Shown here piece after piece: positions 42,352 through 51,190 of a stretch of DNA of 64,000 bases. Within the stretch, counting starts at the first letter, position 1. Each line of letters opens with the position of its first letter. The stretch lies in contig JAWKTT010000006.1 in assembly GCA_041398965.1 (NCBI GenBank), positions 159,991 through 223,990 of the forward strand. Direction: 5' to 3'. The position numbers were made by a program, and so were the translations under genes. Origin of the DNA: JAWKTT01 sp041398965 (lineage in GTDB: Bacteria > Planctomycetota > Planctomycetia > Planctomycetales > Planctomycetaceae). The notes under the pieces are model-generated. The model had not been told where the DNA came from, made no database searches, and saw only the letters and a list, made by a program, of their open reading frames with translations.

Positions 42352-45339
42352 ATGAAATCACGTTGCTCTTCTCCATCACGAAACGTGTGTGTCTGGTATT
42401 CGTTCGCGGTGACGAGTGGACGTCGTCTGGTCGCGTCACTGCTGTTGATTCTGCTGACGTCCGCCATGCCTGCGAAGTCCATACAGGCTGCCGACACGAA
42501 AGAGGGAAGCCAGCCGCCGGTTGCAAGTTCGCGGCCGAACTTCATTGTCATCAATATCGACGATCTGGGTTATGGAGACATCGAGCCGTTTGGTTCAACG
42601 AAGAATCGAACTCCGAACCTGACGCGGATGGCGAGCGAAGGTCGGAAGCTGACGTCTTTCTATGCCGCTCCGGTCTGCTCTCCTTCGCGGGCCTCGCTGA
42701 TGACTGGGTGTTATCCGAAACGGGCACTCACCATTCCGCATGTGCTGTTTCCCGGTAATTCGATGGGGCTGCATCCTGATGAAGTGACCCTTGCGGAACT
42801 GCTGAAGGCTCAGGGATACGCGACCGGCATCGTCGGCAAGTGGCATCTGGGAGATCAACCCGAATTCCTCCCCACACGTCAGGGGTTTGACTCTTACTAT
42901 GGCCTCCCCTATTCGAACGATATGGGGCCCGCTGCGGATGGCATCAAGAGCAATCTGGGGCAACCGCTACCCATGCCCAAGAACCCCAAAGGCGGCCAAC
43001 CGCCACTCCCTTTGATGCGGAACGAGACGGTGTTGCAACGGGTTCTCCCTGACGATCAGCAGGCGATTGTCGAACGTTACACGCATGAAGCCGTCAACTT
43101 TGTATGGGAACATCGAGACGAGCCGTTTTTTCTGTATCTCCCTCATTCGGCTGTCCATTGGCCGTTGTATCCCGGTAAACGATTTGCCGGGACGTCGAAT
43201 AACGGCCTCTTCGGCGACTGGGTTGAGGAAGTCGACTGGAGTGTCGGCGAGATATTGACGACGCTTCGGGAACTCAAGCTGGACCGTAAGACGCTGGTCA
43301 TCTTCACATCAGACAACGGCGGACAGCAGAGTCATGGGGCCGTCAATCTGCCACTTCGAGGAGGCAAGGGGTCGACGTTGGAGGGGGGAATCCGAGTTCC
43401 AACGATTGCCTGGTGGCCAGGAAGTATCCCTGCCGGAACCGAGACGGCTGCCATCACCAGTATGATGGATGTGCTGCCGACGTTCGTGCAACTGGCGGGA
43501 GGCAAAGCGCCCGCCGATCGCAAGATTGACGGAGCCGACATCTGGCCGTTGCTGCAAGGGGCCGCCGGGGCAATCGAGCCGCATCAGGAGTTCTACTACT
43601 TTCGGGGGCTCAAGCTGCAAGCGGTCCGCAGTGGCCCTTGGAAGCTGCATCTTGAAAAGGGAGAACTGTACAACCTCGAAAGCGATATCGGCGAGGCGAA
43701 CAACGTCTCCGCTGCGAATCCGGAGGTTGTCGCAGGCATCCGCAAGTTGGTCGAGAAGATGGATCAGGACTTAGGTGTTGATGGCAAAGGGGTTGGCTGC
43801 CGACCTTTGGGAACGGTGACCGATGCTCAGCCCCTCATCAGTCAGGACGGGACGACGCGGCCCGGATTCGAGGCTCCGACGTCGTTTGCTGGTCAAGGGA
43901 TTCTCGTCGGCGAAGTTGATGCGGAGTCTGCCTATGTGCAAGTGCGACTGACCGCGTCCGACAAACTGGTTGACGGAGACCTTCCGGGGGCTGAGGGTGT
44001 TGTGCAGTATCAACTCTTCGACAAGACCGGGACCAATCCAATCGGCGAGCCCCAACTTATTATGGCGAAGGCCGACGTCGACTATATCACTCGACTCACC
44101 TTGGACCGCTTGCTTCCCGGAACAGGTTATGTCGTCAAAACACAGATCGGCTTGAACGCCGACTCCCTCCGTCCAGGACCAATTGCTTCCTTCGAGACAC
44201 TGCCGGGGGAAACGATGCGTGGTACAGCTCGGTTCGTCGTCGTTACCGGAATGAACTACGCGAAATTTCATGGCGATGCCAAAATCGATCGAGAGCAGCA
44301 TCTCATTCAAAACAACACCGAACTGCCACCTCCTTACGCCAAGCCCGACAAGCATCTCGGCTATCCAGCCCTTGATACGATCCGTCGCCTCAATCCGGAC
44401 TTCTTCGTGGGAACGGGGGACAATGTCTACTACGACACCCCAACGAAGCCCCGGGCCGAGACGATCGAACAGATGCGGAAGAAGTGGCACGAACAGTTTG
44501 TTCAACCGAGATATCACCAACTGTTTGCCAAGGTCCCCGCGTACTGGATGGTCGACGATCACGACTTCCGGGTCGACGACTGCGATAACAGTGGCGAGTA
44601 CGCCCCCTCGGTTGTCGATGGGCGACGTATGATGTTTGAGCAACTTCCCTACGGACCACAAGGGACTGATGAACCAAAGTCTTATCGCACGGTCCGCGTC
44701 AACAAAGACTTGCAGTTATGGTTCCCCGAGAATCGCCTGTATCGCAGTCCTAACTCAATGGCTGATGGCCCGGAGAAGTCGATCTGGGGTGCCGAACAAA
44801 AGGCTTGGCTGAAGCGGACTTTGGCCGAGAGCGATGCGACATACAAGCTGTTGATCTCGCCCACTCCGATGGTCGGCCCCGATGACAAACGGAAGACCGA
44901 CAATCACACCAACTTCGGCGGCTTTCGACACGAGCGAGATGAGTTCTTCAGCTGGCTCAACGAAACTGGACTCGCCAAACAGAACTTCTATATCCTCTGT
45001 GGAGATCGGCACTGGCAGTACCACGCCCTCGATCCTGCGGGGATTGAAGAGTTCTCCTGCGGGGCACTCGTCGATGCCAACTCGCGTCTTGGCCGCAGCC
45101 CCGGAGACCCCGCGTCGACCGACCCCGACGGCCTCATTCGCCAATTTTACTCGCAGAAGACGGCCTCTGGCGGTTTTCTGATGGTCGAATTAAGCTACGG
45201 TTCCCGAGCCGATGTCGACGGGGTCACGACACCCCGGAAGCCCGAACTGGCCGACGGTGCCCCACAGCTGACATTCTCGTTCCACGACGAGCACGGCACC
45301 CTGCTCTATCGACAAACCAAAGAGCCCGCCGCGAAGTAG
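42352..45339 (+). CDS. Fused sulfatase and PhoD-like alkaline phosphatase, secreted
   Basis: A 995-residue secreted protein joining two hydrolases. A signal peptide (LVASLLLILLTSAMPAKSIQAA) is followed by a sulfatase (about 60-480) with NFIVINIDDLGYGD, formylglycine site Cys109 in VCSPSRASLMTG, GIVGKWHLGD and FTSDNGGQQSHG. From about 530 there is a beta-sandwich like the PhoD N-terminal domain. A PhoD phosphodiesterase/phosphatase part follows, with NPDFFVGTGDNVYYD, VPAYWMVDDHDFRVDDCD and YILCGDRHWQYHA metal motifs. Both halves look intact. The start at 42352 follows CCGAGG. The protein could strip both sulfate and phosphate from one polymer or lipid. A hairpin lies just after the stop. Confidence 0.9.
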   Translation: MKSRCSSPSRNVCVWYSFAVTSGRRLVASLLLILLTSAMPAKSIQAADTKEGSQPPVASSRPNFIVINIDDLGYGDIEPFGSTKNRTPNLTRMASEGRKLTSFYAAPVCSPSRASLMTGCYPKRALTIPHVLFPGNSMGLHPDEVTLAELLKAQGYATGIVGKWHLGDQPEFLPTRQGFDSYYGLPYSNDMGPAADGIKSNLGQPLPMPKNPKGGQPPLPLMRNETVLQRVLPDDQQAIVERYTHEAVNFVWEHRDEPFFLYLPHSAVHWPLYPGKRFAGTSNNGLFGDWVEEVDWSVGEILTTLRELKLDRKTLVIFTSDNGGQQSHGAVNLPLRGGKGSTLEGGIRVPTIAWWPGSIPAGTETAAITSMMDVLPTFVQLAGGKAPADRKIDGADIWPLLQGAAGAIEPHQEFYYFRGLKLQAVRSGPWKLHLEKGELYNLESDIGEANNVSAANPEVVAGIRKLVEKMDQDLGVDGKGVGCRPLGTVTDAQPLISQDGTTRPGFEAPTSFAGQGILVGEVDAESAYVQVRLTASDKLVDGDLPGAEGVVQYQLFDKTGTNPIGEPQLIMAKADVDYITRLTLDRLLPGTGYVVKTQIGLNADSLRPGPIASFETLPGETMRGTARFVVVTGMNYAKFHGDAKIDREQHLIQNNTELPPPYAKPDKHLGYPALDTIRRLNPDFFVGTGDNVYYDTPTKPRAETIEQMRKKWHEQFVQPRYHQLFAKVPAYWMVDDHDFRVDDCDNSGEYAPSVVDGRRMMFEQLPYGPQGTDEPKSYRTVRVNKDLQLWFPENRLYRSPNSMADGPEKSIWGAEQKAWLKRTLAESDATYKLLISPTPMVGPDDKRKTDNHTNFGGFRHERDEFFSWLNETGLAKQNFYILCGDRHWQYHALDPAGIEEFSCGALVDANSRLGRSPGDPASTDPDGLIRQFYSQKTASGGFLMVELSYGSRADVDGVTTPRKPELADGAPQLTFSFHDEHGTLLYRQTKEPAAK

Positions 45340-45355
45340 TTGAGGGCGATCAAAC

Positions 45356-45378
45356 CCACCGCTCGCATTGAGCGGTGG
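45356..45378. terminator. Hairpin between convergent genes
   Basis: The stem CCACCGCTC / GAGCGGTGG with loop GCATT lies between the stop of the sulfatase-PhoD gene and the stop of the convergent gene at 45379. It is flanked by short AA/TT extensions but no long T run. It may stop transcription both ways. Confidence 0.55.
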
Positions 45379-46788
45379 TTACTTGGCGATCGGCTGGCCG
45401 GTGAAACGGATGCGGATTGCTTTGTCCCCTTCTTTCGGGTTGGGGACGAGGAGGAAGTTGTCGGCCAAGAGGGGCTTCCAGTTTTCCCCTTCGATCAGCT
45501 TAATGTCTTTGAGTCGCTGAGGGAGCAGTTGGACAATCGGTCGCCCGCCTCGTTGGGCTCCATTGATGTTGACCGGCTGAAACGTCTTTTCGCCCATCAG
45601 TGGTGTGAGAGTGAAGGTGTAGAGGCCGTCGGTCACGGTGAGGGTTTGTTTCCAGTTCAGCGGACGGTCAGCCATGCGGGCTTCCCAGGCGGGGTCACCA
45701 TAGAAGGCGACGACGTCTCGATCAAACAGCAGCCCGCCCCCTTCGTTGTACTCGACCACTTTGCCTGGCGATGTCGGACGATGAGCGAGTTTGGGATACT
45801 CAGTTTCCAGTTTGTGCAGCAGCGCCTGATGGTTGACGAAAAACGCTTCTGCGAGCGTGTAGCGACCAGGTTGCTCGACGAAGTAGTCCAACAGACCCCA
45901 ACCCCCGTAACCAAACCAGGTCGGGACCGTGTACCCCACCATCTGATGAACCCCGGCCGAGTTCATAAATGCCAACGCCATCGCATCACGCGAGTCGATG
46001 TGCCCCATCAGGCAGTTCCCGATCGGCAGGTAGACCTTCGGGTTTGACGAGTCGACAGGATACTCTTTGCCGTTGAGGTCACGGCCAATGATCCGACCAT
46101 CACGGCAAACAAACTGCCCGTTGCGATATCGAAAGCCAATCTGCCAGTCCCGTTCGGTGGCATGTCCCGACGTGATGAACAGATCCGCATGATACTCGTT
46201 TAAGAGGTCCACCAGCCGTTGCGTGGAATCGCTCGGGCCTTGTTCCGTGACAGTCTCTTCCCCTCGCGTTTTACTGACGTGCTTTCCCGGCACCAGTTCG
46301 CAAAACCATTGACCCTCTTCACAACGATCAAGTGCCACCTCGGTCCCCGAGCCAACCTTGCGAATCGTCAGCGGCTCCGTCTGCCGGGCGATCGTCAGGG
46401 CATTGGCCGCATCATACCCAGTAAGAATGCCCCACAAGCAATCTGTGTAAGGGTCATCATCGATGCGCCGAGTCAACTGATGCACAGCGGCCACAAACTC
46501 GGTCGTTACTTCCAACGGATTTGCAACGAAGCAGACATGCGTTGGAAACTGTTGCTGCAACTGAGCGAGTGCATCATCGAGCTTGTCGACCACCACCACC
46601 CGCCCCTGATGCTTCTCACGCAATGTCTCGACGACCAACTTCCACTCCTCCGACGCATGAGTCTCGGTGGAAACAACAACGGCGTAGGAGACATCGGCCT
46701 TAGGTAACGCGGCGTGAACCAACGAAGAGGTAGTTCCCCACAATCCGAATAGCAGGATCGCAAGCCATGAACGACAAATGGGCGGCAT
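45379..46788 (-). CDS. Secreted protein with clan CD (caspase/gingipain-like) His-Cys arrangement
   Basis: A 469-residue protein with signal peptide (WLAILLFGLWGTTSSLVHA). The middle has the alpha/beta pattern of clan CD cysteine peptidases. A strand ends in LFITSGHATE (His209), and about 50 residues later KVYLPIGNCLMGHID gives Cys259. This matches the strand-His-Gly and strand-Cys arrangement of caspases, gingipains (C25) and CHAT proteins, although the order here is Gly-His. The region after Cys (MVGYTVPTWFGYGGWGLLDYF) resembles the C25 fold. The C-terminal about 100 residues look like a beta domain. The start at 46788 gives the best signal peptide; the frame opens at 46914. It stands alone. 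A peptidase role is inference. Confidence 0.6.
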   Translation of the reverse strand: MPPICRSWLAILLFGLWGTTSSLVHAALPKADVSYAVVVSTETHASEEWKLVVETLREKHQGRVVVVDKLDDALAQLQQQFPTHVCFVANPLEVTTEFVAAVHQLTRRIDDDPYTDCLWGILTGYDAANALTIARQTEPLTIRKVGSGTEVALDRCEEGQWFCELVPGKHVSKTRGEETVTEQGPSDSTQRLVDLLNEYHADLFITSGHATERDWQIGFRYRNGQFVCRDGRIIGRDLNGKEYPVDSSNPKVYLPIGNCLMGHIDSRDAMALAFMNSAGVHQMVGYTVPTWFGYGGWGLLDYFVEQPGRYTLAEAFFVNHQALLHKLETEYPKLAHRPTSPGKVVEYNEGGGLLFDRDVVAFYGDPAWEARMADRPLNWKQTLTVTDGLYTFTLTPLMGEKTFQPVNINGAQRGGRPIVQLLPQRLKDIKLIEGENWKPLLADNFLLVPNPKEGDKAIRIRFTGQPIAK

Positions 46789-46920
46789 GATACGGACCAA
46801 TTCTTTCTGGGAGGAACATTCACACATTGCGACTGACTTTGTCAGGCGGTCGCTGTGGAATATCGGGTGACTTCCGCAAAGCGAAGACGCGCATGTTGAA
46901 ACAGCATGAGCCATCGAGGG

Positions 46921-47757
46921 TTACTCGATGACCAGTGTGTCGAAAATTCGTTCGGAATCGTTGGGAGGACTACCGTTGGGGTACACGACATTCATGAGAA
47001 TCATCCGATTGTTGGCGACGATTGTCACACCATGAATGGTCATCCCTCTGGCGGAAATCTCATACTCTTGGGCAGGATGGTTTTGAATCGTTGTGCGAAC
47101 GTCAGACAGGATGGTCCCATTCACCGCGGCTGCTCCGCCTGCTGTTCCCCCTTTCAGGGCGGCGTCGACATCAAATTGACCGGAAGGGATATGCGAGATG
47201 TCCATGAATCCCACGGTGATCTCCATGCTGGCCGTCTTTCGGACCCAAGCTTTCGCCGTCAAACCGGGCCCCGCCGATTGTGAACGTGGGATGGCTCCAG
47301 TCGGCATTTCGCAACTGAATTTTCCGTTCGGGACTTCAAATCGTGACCAGACAAGATTCTTGTCGGCCTTCGCCCGAGCGGCCTCTCTGACCTTTGGAAG
47401 GGCACTAATAACGAAATAGCCACCTCCTCCACATAGGATCAGCACCGCGACAACAACTCCACCGATGATTAACCCGAGTTTCGATCCAGTCCCGCCACCT
47501 CCGCCCGACTTCTTCTTGGATCCAGCCTTGGAACGTCGCGACGATGCGGAAGAAGACGTCCGTCGAGGTGCTGGTGCCATTGGCTCACCATCACTCGCCA
47601 AATCTCCGAAATCGTCGTCGAAATCGTTTGAACCGTAATCGAGTTCCGGAACCTGAAAGGTCGATCCGCAGTCTTTGCACTTGCCGCTTCTTCCGGCCTT
47701 GGACTCATCAACATGGTAAACTCGCCCGCAACCGGGACACTTGGCGTCGATTGTCAT
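46921..47757 (-). CDS. Zinc-ribbon membrane protein, function unknown
   Basis: A 278-residue protein. The N-terminal zinc ribbon has Cys7, Cys10, Cys27 and Cys30 (CPGC and CKDC, MJ0042 type). A Ser/Arg/Lys/Gly-rich linker follows (about 65-92), then one membrane helix (GLIIGGVVVAVLILCGGGGYFVI). A C-terminal domain of about 150 residues (SRFEVPNGKFSCEMPTGAIP and onward) should lie outside. This layout of a cytoplasmic zinc ribbon joined to an outer domain is frequent in planctomycetes. The role is not known. It is separated from the aldolase gene by a terminator. Confidence 0.75.
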   Translation of the reverse strand: MTIDAKCPGCGRVYHVDESKAGRSGKCKDCGSTFQVPELDYGSNDFDDDFGDLASDGEPMAPAPRRTSSSASSRRSKAGSKKKSGGGGGTGSKLGLIIGGVVVAVLILCGGGGYFVISALPKVREAARAKADKNLVWSRFEVPNGKFSCEMPTGAIPRSQSAGPGLTAKAWVRKTASMEITVGFMDISHIPSGQFDVDAALKGGTAGGAAAVNGTILSDVRTTIQNHPAQEYEISARGMTIHGVTIVANNRMILMNVVYPNGSPPNDSERIFDTLVIE

Positions 47758-48061
47758 GCGGTATGACCCCGATAGAAGAAGGGATTGAGAGGGGATTTAG
47801 AGCAAGTCATCGAGATTCATATCGGAGGAGATACACCGATGAAGATTTGACCCTCGATCAACTCGCGGCTTCCTCACAATGTAACACCGATTCGTGACCG
47901 AAGACAAACCCGACGCCTCAGTTTCATCGACGTGTGGTGGATATTGAGTGATGACGGAGGCTGAGCACGCTGAAATGAAAAGCAGCCGTTGTCGTGTGAA
48001 AACGACAACGGCTGCGACGCCATGGCTTGATGGTCTGCCGACATCGCGGCCGACAATTCCA
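47758..48061. other. Intergenic region with the aldolase terminator
   Basis: The 304 bases hold the strong hairpin at 47982-48015. The rest should contain the promoter of the zinc-ribbon gene. No gene is seen. Confidence 0.5.
47982..48015 (-). terminator. Rho-independent terminator of the aldolase gene
   Basis: A perfect 14-base stem, GCAGCCGTTGTCGT / ACGACAACGGCTGC, has a 6-base loop. On the minus strand it is followed by TTTTCATTTC. It lies 46 bases after the aldolase stop. Confidence 0.9.
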
Positions 48062-49090
48062 TTACAGGTTATACTCGGCCCGAATCTTTGACGCGTTCCC
48101 CGCCTGCCCAAACGCGACCATCCGGTCGTGGCAGACCTTTTGCATTGCGGCCCGGGCTGGCTTGAGGTAGTCACGTGGGTCGAAGGCGGCAGGTTTGCTG
48201 ACCAGGACTTGGCGAATCGCCGCCGTAATGGCCATGCGGTTGTCGGTATCAACGTTGATCTTGCGGACGCCGTTCTTAATCCCCCGCTGAATCTCGGACA
48301 CTGGGACACCCCAGGTCTGTTTCATCTCGCCACCCCACTTGTTCAGTTCGTCTTGCAGTTCTTGTGGAACCGAGGACGACCCGTGCATCACCATGTGTGT
48401 GTTGGGAAGGTTCTTATGAATCGCGGCGATGCGGTCCATTGCGAGGATGTCGCCGTCTGGCTTGCGGGAGAACTTGTAGGCCCCATGGCTTGTGCCGATG
48501 GCGACCGCCAGAGCATCGACGCCGGTTCGTTTGACGAAATCGACGGCTTCGTCCGGATCGGTCAGCAGGTCCTCCATCGAGAGTTCCCCTTCGGCGACCG
48601 GTTCATCGGTATCTTGCTCTTGTTGTTCGCCCCCGGCATGTTCGAGCGAACCAAGGCAACCGAGTTCCCCCTCGACCGAGACACCCCGTGCGTGAGCGAG
48701 CTTCGACACCTTCGCGGTCACTTCGACGTTGTATTCGTAAGAGGCGGGGGTCTTTGCATCTTCCATGAGCGAGCCGTCCATCATCACCGAGGTGAACCCG
48801 TTCTGCATGGCACTGACACAGGTCTCGACGCAGTTCCCATGGTCCTGGTGCATGACGATGGGGATATGTGGATAGAGTTCCGCAGCAGCGAGCATCAAGT
48901 GCTTGAGGTAGGCATCCTGCGAGTAACTGCGAGCACCCCGTGAGGCTTGGACGATGACCGGAGAATCGGTCTCGTCAGCCGCCTGCATGATCGACTGGAT
49001 TTGTTCCATGTTGTTGACGTTGAAAGCGGCCACGCCGTAATCGTTGGCGGCTGCATGGTCGAGAATCAGTCGGAGAGAGACGAGTGGCAT
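48062..49090 (-). CDS. fba: Class II fructose-bisphosphate aldolase
   Basis: A 342-residue zinc-dependent aldolase of glycolysis and gluconeogenesis. The N-terminus VSLRLILDHAAANDYGVAAFNVNN is typical. Zinc and catalytic motifs include IPIVMHQDHGN, SVMMDGSLMEDAKTP, GVSVEGELGCLGSLE, AIGTSHGAYKF, MVMHGSSSVP and GVRKINVDTDNRMA. Residues about 155-175 hold an acidic insertion (EHAGGEQQEQDTDEPVAEGE) seen in the long class II type. ATG 49090 is chosen as it begins the fold directly; the upstream frame to 49180 is not aldolase-like. The gene has its own terminator and is probably monocistronic. Confidence 0.96.
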   Translation of the reverse strand: MPLVSLRLILDHAAANDYGVAAFNVNNMEQIQSIMQAADETDSPVIVQASRGARSYSQDAYLKHLMLAAAELYPHIPIVMHQDHGNCVETCVSAMQNGFTSVMMDGSLMEDAKTPASYEYNVEVTAKVSKLAHARGVSVEGELGCLGSLEHAGGEQQEQDTDEPVAEGELSMEDLLTDPDEAVDFVKRTGVDALAVAIGTSHGAYKFSRKPDGDILAMDRIAAIHKNLPNTHMVMHGSSSVPQELQDELNKWGGEMKQTWGVPVSEIQRGIKNGVRKINVDTDNRMAITAAIRQVLVSKPAAFDPRDYLKPARAAMQKVCHDRMVAFGQAGNASKIRAEYNL

Positions 49091-49406
49091 CGATCGAGTT
49101 CCTGAAGACTTCTTGAGGGAAACGCAGTCTGGAGGGGTGCATCCGTCGCACGGGCCGACTCGCACGAGCCGATACCGCACTTCCGAGCGTGAATTCTCAC
49201 CCCGTAACGCGAGTAGCGTAGTCGATGTCCCCCCCGATTGTCACCCAACCCCAATGGCCAGCCCCCGGTTTCCCAGAATTGCAGTCAAAGCTCGACGATT
49301 TGCCCCCGCACCACGCTCGCGAAGCCAACTTCGATGCACTAAATTGGCATCTCAAACGCGAGTGCGGCTGGCTTGTCGACCATTCTGTGTACCGGGGACG
49401 CAAAAC
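49091..49406. other. Intergenic region, no gene seen
   Basis: The 316 bases lie between the divergent aldolase gene and the small membrane protein gene at 49407. An open plus-strand frame crosses it but has no protein-like sequence before the Met at 49407. It should hold both promoters. Confidence 0.45.
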
Positions 49407-49823
49407 ATGGCGAAACGAAGTCACGATCCTGACGACGACGGTGATCTCGACGGATTTGGTGAGAACGAACTTCCCAAACGAAAGCAACGAGGCAAGAAGT
49501 CGGACTCGATCTCGGGCAGACAGGCGTATAATGTCGTCAGCGATACTGTCGGCGGAGTCAATTTTCGCAGATCCGACAACGCCTTTCAGTGTCGCTTCAT
49601 TCTCTTCGGGATCGCGATCGGCAGCGGGGTTGGGTTGATCGTGGGAAGTCTCTGGGGCGGACTTTCTGCCAATGAGGGGAAAGTTTGGTCCCAGGCGGGA
49701 GCTGGCGCGATTGGCGGATTGCTGGGTGGAGGCTTTCTAGGGATGGTGTTGGGCCTGTTGATCAGCGGCGTCTGGCTGGGAATCTACCGCGCTGGCGAGC
49801 ACGCGCGCGGCAAGCACGATTGA
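49407..49823 (+). CDS. Small membrane protein with glycine-zipper helices
   Basis: A 138-residue protein. The first about 60 residues are charged (MAKRSHDPDDDGDLDGFGEN, then a basic KRKQRGKK patch). The rest has two or three Gly-rich hydrophobic helices: FILFGIAIGSGVGLIVGSLWGGL and GAIGGLLGGGFLGMVLGLLISGVWLGIY. Repeated GxxxG patterns suggest tight helix packing. The start at 49407 follows CGCAAAAC with no strong ribosome site and is the first sensible Met. It may be followed by degraded mobile DNA. No family is recognised. Confidence 0.6.
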   Translation: MAKRSHDPDDDGDLDGFGENELPKRKQRGKKSDSISGRQAYNVVSDTVGGVNFRRSDNAFQCRFILFGIAIGSGVGLIVGSLWGGLSANEGKVWSQAGAGAIGGLLGGGFLGMVLGLLISGVWLGIYRAGEHARGKHD

Positions 49824-49926
49824 TGCGGGGGTCACGAACGCATCGGATATTCTGCACATCACTTAAATGATCTGCCAGAAGCGTGCGCGCGTCTCCAGTT
49901 CGGCATGGTGATTCATCTCCCCTCGG

Positions 49927-50262
49927 TCACGTCATCCCCATCGCGGTCGGTGGAACCTGCCCTACAGTTACTGCCGCGTCATAGCCAACGGCTGCCAGGA
50001 ATTTGCAGGTGAAGGTCTTCTTGATGACAATCCAACGCCCCGCATAAGCCGCGTCGCCGGGAGGTAATGTCCAGATGGCATGCAAATGATCGGGCAATCG
50101 CACGATCGCGTTCATTTCAAACGGCCAGTCCCGCTGAAACTCCCGAATGGCGTCACCGAGCAGCGAGCGATTGGCCTCCACGTCAAACAGCCGCCGCCGA
50201 TGAGTCACGACGGTGAAGAAAAACGTCCCCCCAGAAACATGAGCGCGACGATAAATGGGCAT
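49927..50262 (-). pseudogene. REP-associated tyrosine transposase (RAYT), N-terminal fragment
   Basis: About 112 codons matching the N-terminal half of Y1/RAYT transposases: MPIYRRAHVSGGTFFFTVV, then RRRLFDVEANRSLLGDAI, then the HUH metal site in VRLPDHLHAIWTLPPGDA, then KKTFTCKF. The usual second half with WQRRFWEH and the DYIHYNPVKHG region is missing. The frame instead runs into a REP-like sequence (49949-49965) and stops. It is therefore a truncated remnant. Such proteins move or maintain REP palindromes. Two further C-terminal fragments of similar genes lie 500-900 bases away on the same strand. Confidence 0.8.
49949..49965. repeat. REP-like half site
   Basis: GTAGGGCAGGTTCCACC on the minus strand shares the GTAGGGCAGG core with the elements at 50287 and 50616. 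It forms the junction where the transposase fragment is broken. Confidence 0.55.
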
Positions 50263-50286
50263 GTGACCATCGTCCCCCAAAAGGAA

Positions 50287-50308
50287 GGCAGGCAGGAGCC
50301 TGCCCTAC
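50287..50308. repeat. REP-like palindrome
   Basis: The core GGCAGG-ag-CCTGCC is preceded by another GGCA and followed by CTAC. On the minus strand it reads GTAGGGCAGGCTCCTGCC. It lies just upstream of the transposase fragment, as expected of RAYT-associated repeats. Confidence 0.7.
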
Positions 50309-50337
50309 GATTACTACGATTACTGATTGGGGCAAGC

Positions 50338-50607
50338 CTATTTTCTCATCGCAACCATTTCGTGACAGATCTCGATCAGTCGATCAACTGCGCTTTCTTT
50401 GTCGTCCCTTATGTCACATTCCTTTTCTCGTGTATCTATGTCGCCATTTGAGTTGTCATGGACGGCGACTGTCCACTTGTTGTCTTTTGAACGACGGCGT
50501 AGTCCGGCAACCAGTCCCTCCCAATTGACAACCATGATTGTTTCGGTGTCATGGGAAATGCGGCACCCCGGTAGTTTCGATTCGACTTTCATGTCAGTCA
50601 TAGTCAA
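50338..50607 (-). CDS. Small hypothetical protein between REP elements
   Basis: An 89-codon frame with a protein-like composition (KVESKLPGCRISHDTETIMV, then DKESAVDRLIEICHEMVA). The start could be Met1, Met3 or Met6. It lies between two REP-like elements and among transposase remnants, so it may be a passenger or a chance frame. Base use looks less G+C rich than neighbours. The family is not recognised. Confidence 0.35.
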   Translation of the reverse strand: MTMTDMKVESKLPGCRISHDTETIMVVNWEGLVAGLRRRSKDNKWTVAVHDNSNGDIDTREKECDIRDDKESAVDRLIEICHEMVAMRK

Positions 50608-50615
50608 AAGTTCGT

Positions 50616-50637
50616 GTAGGTCAGGCTCCTGCCGGAC
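50616..50637. repeat. REP-like element
   Basis: GTAGGTCAGGCTCCTGCCGG on the plus strand shares the GTAGG-CAGGCTCCTGCC pattern of the element at 50287 (on its minus strand), so the two are in opposite orientation. Confidence 0.6.
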
Positions 50638-50788
50638 TTCCTGTTCCGCTCTATTCGTCCCCGTAGTCTTCTCCGTAGTTCTTATTCGTCACTGGAAACT
50701 GGGGAGCGGGAAACTTTCCGCAGGCCCAGTCGGAGGCGTACGCACCTTGTTGTACCCAGCGGTGACAGCTGGTCGGCCCTCAGTCTGA

Positions 50789-50930
50789 TGGGCAACGGGT
50801 GAGTTTGTGTTTCACGGGGGTGTCGTGAATGTAATCAAAGTGGACATCGAAGTCGTCTTCGTCTTGGATGACGTGCTCCCAAAAGCGTGGCTGCCAGCCG
50901 AGTAGGGTACGGTGTGCGTACGTTTCATTC
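50789..50930 (-). pseudogene. RAYT C-terminal fragment 1
   Basis: The minus strand reads LGWQPRFWEHVIQDEDDFD, then VHFDYIHDTPVKHKLTRCP. This matches the C-terminal module of REP-associated tyrosine transposases (WQRRFWEH... DYIHYNPVKHG). No start or N-terminal part is attached, so it is a remnant. Confidence 0.75.
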
Positions 50931-51039
50931 TCCGAAATCTTGTGCTGATTGTTTGATTGCTAACGGTTCATTGTGACCGCATCCCGAATTCTTTTGTACA
51001 CGCCTGTTGTCACCCATGGGTGATACGAAGAATGGGGCC

Positions 51040-51190
51040 GATTGATAGGGCAGGAAACGTCTTTGTGTTTCACCGGATTCCAGTGAACATCGTCAACATG
51101 CGTTTCGAAGTCGTCTTCGATCGTATGTTCCCAATATCGTCGTTGCCAGACACCTCTGCGTCGATCCCGCTTTCGTGAAGATGACGTTGA
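51040..51190 (-). pseudogene. RAYT C-terminal fragment 2
   Basis: The minus strand reads SSRKRDRRRGVWQRRYWEH, then TIEDDFETHVDDVHWNPVKHK. It is a second copy of the RAYT C-terminal module, distinct in sequence from fragment 1, again without an N-terminal half. The DYIH tyrosine position reads DDVH, so it would be inactive even if expressed. Confidence 0.75.

Noticed and set aside
48128..48943. Plus-strand frame of 271 codons opposite the aldolase
   Set aside because: It is a shadow of fba, which has all class II aldolase motifs.
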